Origin: an uncultured Collinsella sp. | Lineage (GTDB): Bacteria > Actinomycetota > Coriobacteriia > Coriobacteriales > Coriobacteriaceae | DNA length: 30,545 bases | Direction: 5' to 3' | NCBI GenBank assembly: GCA_900545445.1 | Contig: UQZH01000023.1 | Location: forward strand, 1-30,545 | Shown: in pieces, positions 8,701-16,385 of the stretch | Layout of the letters: the number at the start of each line of letters is the position of its first letter | Numbering within the stretch: the stretch's first letter is position 1 | Made by a program: the position numbers and the translations under genes | The notes under the pieces: model-generated | The model's database searches: none | What the model was told of the DNA's origin: nothing | Seen by the model: only the letters and a program-made list of their open reading frames with translations

Positions 8701-9139
8701 GCTGCTCCAGCTCGGCCGAAGCTGCAGAAGCGGCAGCGTCGCTTGTGCCACGGGCCGCATCGTAGGCGCTCTGAGCCTGCTGCTGGTTGGCAGCGGCGGC
8801 GTCGTAAGGAGCGGCGGCCGCATCCAAATCGGCCTTGGCAGCAGCGGCCTTAGCGCGAGCCGCATCGACCGCAGCCTGCAGGTTGGCGACCTTCTGCACC
8901 GCTGACACCGTGCCCGCGCCAGCGCTAGCAGCAGCCGCGCTCGTCAACGGAGACAGCACCGCAGCCGGCTTCGCAGTAGCGTCGGCACCGTTCGCACCCT
9001 GCGCCACCGCAGTCAGCGGAGACAGCAGCGACCCGCCCGTCATGGCGATCGTTGCCGCAGCAACTGTCGCCATACGCCCGGCGGCCTTCGCCTTACCCGC
9101 AGCGCCGCCATTGATGTTCTTGTTCACGTTCTTGCTCAT
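5789..9139 (-). CDS. Cell-wall-anchored CAP-domain protein with long Ala-rich coiled coils
   Basis: A 1116-aa surface protein. Order: positively charged N-terminus and signal peptide ending near LTAVAQGA; Ala/Gln/Asp-rich coiled coil (about 65-440) of AAxAxLDAA-type heptads; a CAP/SCP-PR1 module (about 445-675) with AHAMQFNVGENVAW and VGHYMNVIDP motifs and the late ...GMGVCTRG strand; a second coiled coil (about 680-1065); then a sortase signal MPATGD, hydrophobic segment and basic tail SDKRRQLIR. MPATGD is a variant of LPXTG. Such Collinsella-type proteins probably extend the CAP module from the wall; CAP domains here may bind lipids or act as adhesin-like or protease-like modules, which the sequence cannot decide. 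The start at 9139 has GAAGGAA about 6 nt upstream and opens directly on a signal peptide; a further in-frame ATG at 9178 is less likely. A strong terminator follows. Long antisense open frames over the coiled-coil regions are composition artefacts. Confidence 0.93.
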   Translation of the reverse strand: MSKNVNKNINGGAAGKAKAAGRMATVAAATIAMTGGSLLSPLTAVAQGANGADATAKPAAVLSPLTSAAAASAGAGTVSAVQKVANLQAAVDAARAKAAAAKADLDAAAAPYDAAAANQQQAQSAYDAARGTSDAAASAASAELEQQMGAAQDKADADVKALEDAQAALDAAKRDLTDKGEALTAAQKTADDAQAALKSAQAAAADATPEAVAAAQAAAEQAASELEQAKQQAADAQVRLSNAQAGVDAAAAKQQDAQGKLSAAQQAKDAADKDVNAAQASYDAAKADLDRAEQGAAGPEYEAAKAKVDAAAAALDAAKSVQAQREGELAAASQEVTTAEGEVQAAQQALAVQQQAAADAQSKLDAATAAATAADAAVDQAKAEHANALAALADAQAKLSAAKDEKNAADKALDQAKAQKQQADQAVAQAQAKLDAAQATANASAENYRQGAIAFFKSVGADDAADLILNCKYASLTKVGEEVDATSLTNMKQAIVWLKACNKYRASVGLGELKVTYAMMATAIADANFSDTKTAHAMQFNVGENVAWNYGSDPFIQWVDQEKAVFDRAAATLGATGLTGKAAFDFYEQHGDEIDRYVAAHGGSVHTVGHYMNVIDPDYTVTGMGVCTRGTMNRWLTQAQTFSMSGGWYTNAANPMTVAEYEAALNAWCDSLANPGQGVDAARQELSAAQGAAAQAGGKVSAASQAAAARQAQVDAAAADVDAAAAGASDAQAAVGEKQAAAEAAARAVADARADVDAASAAVTAAQSVVTAKSDELDVAKGKAAAARRALDAARAGVGDKESALAAAQDELAAYSADVAAAQRAFDAASAVLEGARAVQADAQAAVNAAQGAAGQADADVAAAQAELVAAQAAASGAGTAVTAAQAASVAAAARAAQLHDAAAALAQATEDKAAADAAVEAAASAKTDAESGVTAADDAVTDVTADRDASAAAVARLRRINLADAIASGRANDADEALNAKIAAAHDAAERAAAAKIELDAAVAATDAVAPAYLEALANYTAAKAELDQAIVELNAEIARQEAAERGNGEQTQPATQVAYQAKHMTSASEATTQQTTMPATGDVSNLLGETFVIGGTVLVAAGVFLSDKRRQLIR

Positions 9140-9258
9140 TGCCGATTCCTTCCCACGATGAGCTGATGTTTGACACATAATCGATCCAATATGCCCCGCT
9201 AAAAAGAGGTGATAACGGGGTAATTAAATCGGAGGAGTTGGAGACAAGCCCACATCCA

Positions 9259-9453
9259 TCAGCGGATGCCGAGCTCATACTCCCGCTCGCGCTCAATATC
9301 ATTCAGGTACTCATAATCTTCGGAGCTAAGCTCTAGATCATCTTGAGCGAACATGTAGTTCTCGGCCTTAGAACCAATACTGCAACCGTAGATGGTATTG
9401 AGATCGATATGGTCGGTATTGTCGTTGTAAAGGGGGAAAATTCTGCTGGTCAT
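9259..9453 (-). CDS. Small acidic hypothetical protein
   Basis: A 64-aa protein, strongly acidic toward the C-terminus (DDLELSSEDYEYLNDIEREREYE). No family recognised. The ATG at 9453 has GAGAGG 9 nt upstream; a TTG two codons earlier is possible. A good promoter (9534-9562) and a 5'-UTR hairpin lie upstream, which supports it as a real gene. It precedes the CAP gene by 120 nt on the same strand and might be co-transcribed, although a CCCC/GGGG-type imperfect hairpin lies between them. Confidence 0.55.
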   Translation of the reverse strand: MTSRIFPLYNDNTDHIDLNTIYGCSIGSKAENYMFAQDDLELSSEDYEYLNDIEREREYELGIR

Positions 9454-9494
9454 GCTCAAGTACCTCTCAACATAAACTGAAAACTCGTTTGCTT

Positions 9495-9511
9495 GGTCTC
9501 TTTTTGAGACC
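9495..9511 (-). other. Perfect hairpin in the 5' UTR of the small acidic protein gene
   Basis: GGTCTC (9495-9500) and GAGACC (9506-9511) form a perfect 6-bp stem with a 5-nt loop. It lies between the predicted transcription start near 9527 and the start codon at 9453. No T-run follows in either direction, so it looks regulatory or RNA-stabilising, not terminating. Confidence 0.4.
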
Positions 9512-9533
9512 CCATCTGATGTGCTATGGCTGC

Positions 9534-9562
9534 AGTATATGTTCTCCCCTTTTACAATGCAA
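9534..9562 (-). promoter_or_regulatory. Sigma-70-type promoter, TTGCAT-N17-TATACT
   Basis: On the minus strand TTGCAT (9562-9557) and TATACT (9539-9534) are separated by exactly 17 nt, predicting a start near 9527 and a leader of about 74 nt before the 64-aa protein gene. It lies 45 nt after the stop of the PIWI-like gene, marking the boundary between that operon and the downstream genes. Confidence 0.6.
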
Positions 9563-9606
9563 GCGTAATTTCAAAAAGTTCTAGGAGCGATAATTGCGCA
9601 ACACCA

Positions 9607-11502
9607 TCACTTGTCGCCACCGCCATCCTCTACCGCGCCCTCACGCTCAGCGCACTCGTTGAGATACTTGACCGGAATCGGCCACACGGACGGAGCCTTA
9701 TAGCGCGAAAGGCCTATGTTGGCCAGCTGAACCAACAACTCAGACAAATCATCGCCGTCGAGTACCTCAATCGAACGCACGTGAATCGCAGTCGCCATAT
9801 CCTCCTGGGTGCCGTTGTTGACGCCCACAAAATAGCAAGTCTTGCCCGCACGCTCGAACGTTCCAATGCCGTAATAAGGCGAGTTGTAGCTCTCGAAAAT
9901 CTCTTTCTTACGCCCTGCTTTGCCTGTGAGCTGATGCTCACCCACCAGGGCCATAAAGTTATTGGAAAACGTCGTCAGTCCCGTATCCCGCACGCGCGCA
10001 AGCATAGACTGCCCGTCCGCATGCACGTCAAAGACATAGGCGCCCTTATCGAGTTTGCCGTCCGCGGTCAGCAGATCGAGCTCCATCTCGTCCTCGGGAC
10101 CATCCTCTGCCGAATGTGAGGCATAGCGCATGCCCCCATCCGCGCCAATCGCCAACGTAGCGATACGCGAATCCAGCTCAATCTTGTCCTTTGTTTTATG
10201 CGGCACATCGACCAAGCCACACACCGTCACCGACTCAATATCCAAAGCATCAAGATCAAACGCCGTCACCCGCTCGTCGACAACATCCTGCTTTACCAGC
10301 AGTTCTTTGAGCATGGCGCCCAGGATCGCCTCTTGCGCATTGCGATCCTTTTGCTTTGGCGCCACCTTAAACAGTGGCTCGCACACATCCGGTGTCACGT
10401 GCTGTTCCACCACGCCAGCATGTAAGGCATAGCCGTCGTCCTCAGCAACCTCATTGGGCACAACGACAAGGTTCAGCGCCCGCGAATCCACGGCCCTTCC
10501 GCCATACGTTGCGCGAACGCCCCACGAGGAATCGTTAAGTCGATCGGCCAGCTGGCGCGCCACTTCGGCAAGCCCATTGCGCGCAAACGACACCACGATT
10601 CGCTGCCCCGCCATGCGCTCCGCAACCACGCGCGCGTACTCATCACCCTTGAGCACCTCGTAGAAACTCTTACGCGGGTATTCCATGAGCGTCACCCGGG
10701 CGAAGTCGCTGTAACGGCGTTCGAGAATCTGCAGCTCTCGATACAAAATGCCCTTCTTGGTATAGGCGACCTTGTCCGCCTGGGCCGAGAACGTCAGATC
10801 ACGGCGCTTGGACGGCTTGTCGCCCTTGGCTCGGCGCAGGATGTACTCGTCTTTTTGTTCGTGGGCAAGCACCATCGTCGCCACGGGCGATAGCCTGTAG
10901 CCCACTTGGCTCTTAATCTTTTCGAGCTCTTTCTCGTCACCTTGTGCCCTGCCAATAAGCACACGGCGCTTGGTAAACGTCCGAATCTTAAGATCAAAGA
11001 TGCAATCCTCATCGATAACGATTTCAACCGTTTCGATCTTGGCAGGTCCCCTTCCGTCGCTTTCGACAGCATCGCGGCGGGCACCCTTGGCGCTAATGAC
11101 ATACAGGTGCCCGGTGTCATTGGGAACTTCGTCCTCAATCCCCTCAAACTGAGAGCAGGAGTTGAACAGCAAGCGGAGCGCAACGTAATCGTCCAACTCG
11201 TTCCAATTAGTTTTAATCGGAACTATCTGCTCCTGATAAAGCGAGGCATTAAGGTCGCCCGTCTGCACGCCCGCTTTGACCATCAGAAAGACGCGGTTGT
11301 CTGCAAGCTGCGTGAGCGCGACGACCTTGCCCGTCTGGCACACATCGGCCATAAAGTTCGCCACGGCATGCTTGCCCGCATCGCCGACGTTGCACCAAAA
11401 GACCGAGTAGCGCTCCTCGGCAGCAGCGGCATCGAGCTGCAACACGAGCTCTGATACGGCGATGTCTCCCAAACCGCACGGCTGGTTATGCTTCGATTGC
11501 AC
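9607..11502 (-). CDS. PIWI/Argonaute-like protein, candidate DdmE-type partner of the helicase-nuclease
   Basis: A 631-aa protein I cannot assign with certainty. The extreme C-terminus reads LLVQLANIGLSRY followed by WPIPVKYLNECAE (WPIP about 607-610). A helix, then a short N..S/R loop, then xPIPxxY and an Ala/Cys-rich helix is the usual end of PIWI domains (LPxPxHYA in Argonautes). Upstream blocks, VVSFARNGL at about 300 and ALNLVVVPNE at about 348, fit a MID-like fold. GTYVF-type strand YVFDVHADGQSMLAR lies about 500-515; no clear catalytic DEDX set is visible, so it may be inactive like DdmE. Start is GTG at 11502, inside the helicase gene, with GGAGG 9 nt upstream; the genes overlap by 17 nt. 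DdmE (established: pAgo-like, guide-directed, recruits DdmD) follows a helicase-nuclease in the same way. Alternative: a pPIWI-RE relative. Decisive test is structure prediction. Confidence 0.5.
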   Translation of the reverse strand: MQSKHNQPCGLGDIAVSELVLQLDAAAAEERYSVFWCNVGDAGKHAVANFMADVCQTGKVVALTQLADNRVFLMVKAGVQTGDLNASLYQEQIVPIKTNWNELDDYVALRLLFNSCSQFEGIEDEVPNDTGHLYVISAKGARRDAVESDGRGPAKIETVEIVIDEDCIFDLKIRTFTKRRVLIGRAQGDEKELEKIKSQVGYRLSPVATMVLAHEQKDEYILRRAKGDKPSKRRDLTFSAQADKVAYTKKGILYRELQILERRYSDFARVTLMEYPRKSFYEVLKGDEYARVVAERMAGQRIVVSFARNGLAEVARQLADRLNDSSWGVRATYGGRAVDSRALNLVVVPNEVAEDDGYALHAGVVEQHVTPDVCEPLFKVAPKQKDRNAQEAILGAMLKELLVKQDVVDERVTAFDLDALDIESVTVCGLVDVPHKTKDKIELDSRIATLAIGADGGMRYASHSAEDGPEDEMELDLLTADGKLDKGAYVFDVHADGQSMLARVRDTGLTTFSNNFMALVGEHQLTGKAGRKKEIFESYNSPYYGIGTFERAGKTCYFVGVNNGTQEDMATAIHVRSIEVLDGDDLSELLVQLANIGLSRYKAPSVWPIPVKYLNECAEREGAVEDGGGDK

Positions 11503-14500
11503 GGCCGATCGCCTCCATCATCTCCAAATTGATTGCACCGTCGGCGGCCATATAAGGAACGGAGAACACAGTCCCCTCAGCATCGAGTGCCTTGGGCACG
11601 CACTCAAGCGCTGCCTCATCAGCCAAAACGTTGACGATTAGCAGGCGTTTCGCCCCAACCTTTTGAGCCTTCGCCCTAAAGCGCTCGGCATCCGACGCCT
11701 CGCGACCGTCGCGAACATAAGCGATATAGGCACCGATGCGATAGTGCTTAAAATCGATCCATACCCCGGTCGTGTTGCCAGCAGCATCGAGCACCTCAAA
11801 GTCGCCACCTGTCTCGGCGTGTGCCGCATCGCCACGCGTAAGCGAATAGCGGCCGTCGTAATATGCCTCAAAGATTGCCCTTCCGGCAGATTCTCCCAGC
11901 TCACCCAGGTAGACCGCCTGGAACATATAGGGCGTCATATGCGCCGTCGCCGCCGGCTGCAGCGTTGTGGGCACCCCGTCGCTCGACCAACGCTCACGCA
12001 CTTCGCGAATTGACAGCAGCTCGGGTACGCGCGCCGCCGCCTGGCTCACCTGGCGAACCGTCGCGCCCTTTAAGCCCTCCTTGCAGTGGCAACGATCCTC
12101 CAGACGAGCAGCAATCTGCTCGACGGGCTCACCATCGTAGCTAGGGAATTCAAAGTGCGGCACCTTGCATGCCCCGCCTTCTGCATAGGCATAGCCATTT
12201 GCAGCATGCGACATGCGCAGCGCGGTACTCCGGCGCTCTGGGTATTGCGCGAGATCTTCCCACGGCAGGCAAAAATGATGCAGGTAAAAGTCGCGCTCGC
12301 CATCAAAAGCAGTGAGATCTTCGTCCCCGGCGTTTAGCGAGGTAACTTTCCACGCCAGCTTTTCGTGCTTTTGCTTGGCAAGGTTGTTCCTAAAGGCGGC
12401 AAGGTTCTGCTGCTTAACGGCAGCGTGTTCCTTGTTGTCCGTCATATGGTTGTTGGCAGCGGCGCAGGCACCAACCACCTGCTCAAGCTCGTAGCCCATC
12501 GGCAAATCATGCAAGAACGAAAAGTTGCAATCGTTCGCAATCTCGCGGTCGAGCAGCACCTGCACGCAAGGCATCTTTACACTCGTGCGCATCAGGCGAC
12601 CCACAGCCTGTGCCACAATGCGAGCGCCTTCGACCTGATAAGAGAGGGTGTCGCGCACCGGCAGGCTCTTATTAACGCCAGATAGAAGCATCCGTACGTT
12701 CCGGCGCTTTTGAGTAAACGGAACCTCGCCGCGCGCTACCAGTTCCTCCTGCTCCACCACGCCAAGTAGCGCCTGCTGGACAAACTTATTTGAGTTGATC
12801 TCCACTCCCCAGGTCAAACGACTTGTGGGCGACTCGATATATAAGAAATCAAGATCCATCTTGGGGCGACGGTCGGCATTTTCAAAGCCGCAATCGACCT
12901 GATGAACCATGTCGCACAGATTCTCCGGCACCTTGTATTTGAGATTCTTGGAAAAGCCACCGGCCGAAAGATTGATAAACATCAGGGTCGGCTGGCCCAG
13001 CTCGAGACGTTTTTGAGCGCCACGCCAACCTGCATCCCATTCCGCAGCGTTAAAGCACGGCACCATGTCCTTGGCGGCCTCAAGCGATTTCTCGTACGAC
13101 ATCTCGGGGCACTTGATGTTTCTAATCACCAGCTCCGCGACAATCTCGCGCGCAAGATCCAGCGCCAGACTATTGAATTCGCCATGGTTTCCCATGTGGC
13201 GCGTGGTAAAAACGGCTCCCGCCCGTTGCTCGTTACGCGCCACACCACGGGCCCAAGTACTCACGGCAACAAGCGTCTTGCTCAGGCGCTTCAGCTCAAA
13301 CTCGATGCTCTTGGCGTCGCTCACGCCCACCCTGTCAGCAATCTTTAAGCGCAAGCGCACCGCAAGTCCCTCACTCACGCCAATCCCGTCAAAGAACCGC
13401 ATCGCGCGCTCGTACACCTCGTCGGGCGACACAATGATGCCGCCAAAGGCGCCGCCTGCCAGCGCGACCATGCCGGCAATTTCCTTGGACTCATCCACCC
13501 AGGCAATATCGACGTCGTACTCCTTCGCAGCCTGTTTGTTAAACAGCTTAGTCTGTCGCACGATTTCCTGGTTGAGCTCGCCAATCCAAGCGTCCTTGCG
13601 AACCACGCCATGAACCTCGTCAAGGTAATCGAGGTTGAAGTTTTTGACGGTCGGCGCACTCCATGTTGCGCTCATGCACACGCAAGGCGCTTTGGCGGCA
13701 ATGGAGGCAAGGTAGGCCTCGGGCATGCGCTCAATGCCGTGGCTGGTTAGGTACGTGGTAAACATGTGCTCGATGGTGGTTTCCATCACTAGATAATCGA
13801 CACCACGCGCATACATCGAGTCGTCGGCGGCATCGATCTCGTCATTCTTGCGATCTTTAAAGAACAGCGCCAGCATCAACGAATCCCAAAAATACTTCTC
13901 GCTGGTCTGGTTGTTCCTAATGCCCAGGGCATCGATGATGTTCTTGCGCGAAAGGTCGTCCTTGTACGAAATGCTGCCGTAGTACAGCTTGTCCATAAGC
14001 GTGGCGCAACGGGCGAGATGACCCACCACCATCCTGACCAGACCGCGTGCACGACGCACCGCCTTGCTGACGGTTTGCTGCCCACTCCCTCCGCGAGTGA
14101 TAATCATATTGCGAGTACCGCCCTCATTGAGTTTGAAGCGCAACGGATTCGCCGAGTTGTCGCCCACCGAAATATCGTCGCTGCCAAACAGATGTCGACC
14201 GGAGAGCTGCTCTTCTTTCGCCTCGTCAGACAGCGCAAAAGGCGGACGCAGTTTCATGTCCTTAATACAAGAGGCGAGTGCCTTTTGAATTTTCTTGGCA
14301 TCCTTGGCGATTTCTTCGGCATCTTCCTCTACGCTCGCCCGCGAAACCCTGTTCCTCTCGGCGTTTGACCCTTTGTGATCGCCCGACGTGGAAGCGTGCG
14401 TATAGACCGCCATCCATTGATCTCGATTCCCCAGTAGCAAGGGGTCCACCACACCGCCGTTAAAATGACGATCGAGGATACGCAATACTTCGTCCGGTTG

Positions 14501-15418
14501 AAACGTCACGGGATCGTCTGTCAGCGTCGACAGTATGTCGGCCTTCATGTGGTCGATTTCATCAAAGATAAACAGGCCCTTCTCGGCAGCCATTGCGTTA
14601 AAGAGCACAACGCCTGCACCGGTCACTGTATCGATCCTATTGATGAGCTTTTGCGGCGTCAGGGCAATCACATGCGGTATGCTCTCGTCATTGAGCAGGG
14701 CAGACGGCCAAATCTGGGGGATCACCTCCATGCCGCGCGTGATGTTTTTGAGCTCGTGGCTCACAGCCCAACGCAAGCTCGCATCCGCCGACGATAGCTT
14801 GTCGCGAAGGGCGGGGGTCAAACGGTCTGCAACACCTCCCAGACGATTTCGAGTGTCAAGGATGCCCAAAAGGTCATCGGCGATCTCCATCGCGTTGCCC
14901 CACGCTCGCTTAATGATGCGATGAGAGCTCTCGTCGTCCGCCTCGATGGGACACGGAATGTCGCGCACGCCCACGGCGCCCTTACCGCGCGTAGTCTCAA
15001 TCCAATGCAGGATGTTATCGCCCGCACGCGGAAGATCGAACACCATGCGCTGCGCGGCATCGCCATCCATGCCCTGTTCAACCAGCAATTTGCGCACGCT
15101 CGCAACGTAGTTGTCGCGGTTGTCCTTACCCGGCACCACAAACACCAGGTAACGACGGCCCGGGCACTTGTTAAAACAGCCCGAATCGTCCCAGCCACCG
15201 GCGATGAGGTCGGCTGTGACCTGCTCGGCCGTATAGTTTTTACCCGAGCCCGTCGTGGCGCCCAAAAAGTACAGGCCATTGTTGCCCTGATCCTTGGGGG
15301 CAAACAGCGCACGCTCAAAAAACTCGCGCATCGCCTTTTGACGTGCAAGATAGGGAGCGAGCTCCTTGTCGTCCGCAGACGACGGATTCGATTGGCAGTT
15401 GAGATCCCACATAGCCAT
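11486..15418 (-). CDS. SF2 helicase fused to C-terminal PD-(D/E)XK nuclease, DdmD-like
   Basis: A 1310-aa protein. Walker A is GATTGSGKN (residues 53-61, Lys60), with Asn in place of the usual Thr/Ser. Walker B/DExD is FIFDEID (Asp286-Glu287). SAT motif at 583-585 (CMSATWSAP). Motif VI is QAVGRLMR (937-944). The C-terminus has GGDFEVLD (Asp1206), then VWIDFKHY (Asp1222-x-Lys1224) and a hydrophobic strand RLLIVNVL: a PD-(D/E)XK nuclease core placed about 86 residues from the end. This order, length and the distance of the nuclease lysine from the C-terminus match the V. cholerae plasmid-defence protein DdmD, as I recall it. Start: ATG at 15418 with GGAGG 7 nt upstream (a TTG two codons earlier is also open). 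Overlaps the next gene by 17 nt. A DinG-type helicase is excluded: no Fe-S cysteine set. Expected role: unwinding and degrading invader DNA. Confidence 0.75.
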   Translation of the reverse strand: MAMWDLNCQSNPSSADDKELAPYLARQKAMREFFERALFAPKDQGNNGLYFLGATTGSGKNYTAEQVTADLIAGGWDDSGCFNKCPGRRYLVFVVPGKDNRDNYVASVRKLLVEQGMDGDAAQRMVFDLPRAGDNILHWIETTRGKGAVGVRDIPCPIEADDESSHRIIKRAWGNAMEIADDLLGILDTRNRLGGVADRLTPALRDKLSSADASLRWAVSHELKNITRGMEVIPQIWPSALLNDESIPHVIALTPQKLINRIDTVTGAGVVLFNAMAAEKGLFIFDEIDHMKADILSTLTDDPVTFQPDEVLRILDRHFNGGVVDPLLLGNRDQWMAVYTHASTSGDHKGSNAERNRVSRASVEEDAEEIAKDAKKIQKALASCIKDMKLRPPFALSDEAKEEQLSGRHLFGSDDISVGDNSANPLRFKLNEGGTRNMIITRGGSGQQTVSKAVRRARGLVRMVVGHLARCATLMDKLYYGSISYKDDLSRKNIIDALGIRNNQTSEKYFWDSLMLALFFKDRKNDEIDAADDSMYARGVDYLVMETTIEHMFTTYLTSHGIERMPEAYLASIAAKAPCVCMSATWSAPTVKNFNLDYLDEVHGVVRKDAWIGELNQEIVRQTKLFNKQAAKEYDVDIAWVDESKEIAGMVALAGGAFGGIIVSPDEVYERAMRFFDGIGVSEGLAVRLRLKIADRVGVSDAKSIEFELKRLSKTLVAVSTWARGVARNEQRAGAVFTTRHMGNHGEFNSLALDLAREIVAELVIRNIKCPEMSYEKSLEAAKDMVPCFNAAEWDAGWRGAQKRLELGQPTLMFINLSAGGFSKNLKYKVPENLCDMVHQVDCGFENADRRPKMDLDFLYIESPTSRLTWGVEINSNKFVQQALLGVVEQEELVARGEVPFTQKRRNVRMLLSGVNKSLPVRDTLSYQVEGARIVAQAVGRLMRTSVKMPCVQVLLDREIANDCNFSFLHDLPMGYELEQVVGACAAANNHMTDNKEHAAVKQQNLAAFRNNLAKQKHEKLAWKVTSLNAGDEDLTAFDGERDFYLHHFCLPWEDLAQYPERRSTALRMSHAANGYAYAEGGACKVPHFEFPSYDGEPVEQIAARLEDRCHCKEGLKGATVRQVSQAAARVPELLSIREVRERWSSDGVPTTLQPAATAHMTPYMFQAVYLGELGESAGRAIFEAYYDGRYSLTRGDAAHAETGGDFEVLDAAGNTTGVWIDFKHYRIGAYIAYVRDGREASDAERFRAKAQKVGAKRLLIVNVLADEAALECVPKALDAEGTVFSVPYMAADGAINLEMMEAIGRAIEA

Positions 15419-15551
15419 GGTCAAACCTCCGATTTAGTTGTTACACGTGTTTGATACCATCCCGTGCGGACAAAACTCGCGCTGGGCGGTCAAGGCGGCG
15501 GCGTCCATGCCGCTTGAGAGAAGAAAGAAAGGAAAGAGGAGCAGTCAGCGA

Positions 15552-15746
15552 CTACTCGCACGAAGCGAGCAGTTTCTTAAGATCGCACTCCAACGCCTCG
15601 CGCTCTTTGGCATCGATCACTGCAAGGGCGACACGCATCAGGGATGCATCGGCGGCAGACTCCTGAACCTGGTCGGGGCGCTTGCTAAAGCTTTTCCCGG
15701 CAGCCTTCCGATCGGTCGCGCCGTTCAGTGCGGTGGCTAAAGATTG
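15552..15746 (-). pseudogene. Coding-like open frame without a start codon (possible frameshifted tail or decayed small gene)
   Basis: A 64-codon frame that reads LATALNGATDRKAAGKSF ... MRVALAVIDAKEREALE ... KKLLASCE, with GC-rich third positions and an amphipathic, Ala/Lys/Glu-rich C-terminal helix like a real protein. It has no ATG, GTG or TTG near its beginning and lies directly against the stop of the 206-aa gene, in the -1 frame relative to it. Options: a C-terminal extension lost by an indel, programmed frameshifting at AATCTTTAG, or a vestigial gene starting at an internal ATG (28 residues). The remaining gap to the helicase start (15419-15551) holds only a weak GCGGC/GCCGC hairpin (15498-15513) and the helicase ribosome binding site. 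Confidence 0.35.
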
Positions 15747-16357
15747 TCATCGGACTTTGCGCTGGCTTTGGCCGCCTCTTCGCCCGCGATCAGGTCCTTA
15801 ACCGTTATATACGCACTGTACGTAGCATCCTCGATCTTTTCCAAAACATCATCAGGGTCGCAAGTGCCCCAAGTTTCTTCGAGGACTCGAGCCAATCCCC
15901 AAGCAGCGCTGAGCAGGACGTCAACGTCCTTTAGATCTAAATGATCGACCGTAAAGGGATAGTCCGCGCACTCCAGTAGATACGTGTCAACTGCGCCAAT
16001 TGCCTCAGCCACGTATGGCTCAAGATCGCAATGGGGTTGGAGGGCGCACAGCGCCTTGTGCGGATCGGTCGGCTCGATCCAATACAGCGTTGTCGCATCC
16101 TCGCATTTCTCGAGCGGATAACGCTCAACCGCCTTCTCCCAACTTTCATACCAAGGATCGGCATCGCCGTCCGTCATCGACCTGCAAAGATCAATCGCCG
16201 CAGAAACAGTCGCACACGAGCATCTATAACTGGCGCCTTTCCTAAAATCATCATTGAGCTCGTCGTCGCCAGACAGCCTCGCCTCCATGATCAGAAACGG
16301 GCCGTCATCATCTGTAATGCTCATGGGATAGTTGTCACATTCGTAGTACGGATACAT
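15737..16357 (-). CDS. Hypothetical acidic protein upstream of the helicase-nuclease operon
   Basis: A 206-aa acidic protein, no family recognised. It opens MYPYYECDNYPMSITDDDG and has several Trp/Tyr-rich stretches (DPWYESWEKAVERYP, TLYWIEPTDPHKALCAL), then a helical second half with LDLKDVDVLLSAAWGLARVLEE and an Ala/Lys-rich tail. No membrane segment or catalytic motif is seen. GGAG lies 5-6 nt before the chosen ATG; the frame is open further upstream but without a binding site. It lies 28 nt after the 108-aa gene and 318 nt before the helicase on the same strand, so it could be an accessory of the defence operon or an unrelated immunity/SMI1-like small protein. The latter is suggested only by overall composition. 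Confidence 0.7.
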   Translation of the reverse strand: MYPYYECDNYPMSITDDDGPFLIMEARLSGDDELNDDFRKGASYRCSCATVSAAIDLCRSMTDGDADPWYESWEKAVERYPLEKCEDATTLYWIEPTDPHKALCALQPHCDLEPYVAEAIGAVDTYLLECADYPFTVDHLDLKDVDVLLSAAWGLARVLEETWGTCDPDDVLEKIEDATYSAYITVKDLIAGEEAAKASAKSDDNL

Positions 16358-16385
16358 TTTGTCTCCAATCAACCGTTCGGTCACA

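Noticed and set aside
7001..8905. 634-aa plus-strand open frame opposite the CAP gene
   Set aside because: It is the antisense of Ala-rich coiled-coil coding sequence; GC-rich third positions keep it open. The sense strand has signal, CAP and sortase motifs.
11486..15418. DinG-type helicase of a pPIWI-RE three-gene system
   Set aside because: No four-cysteine Fe-S cluster pattern, and the nuclease is fused to the helicase, not a separate gene. The domain order fits DdmD better.
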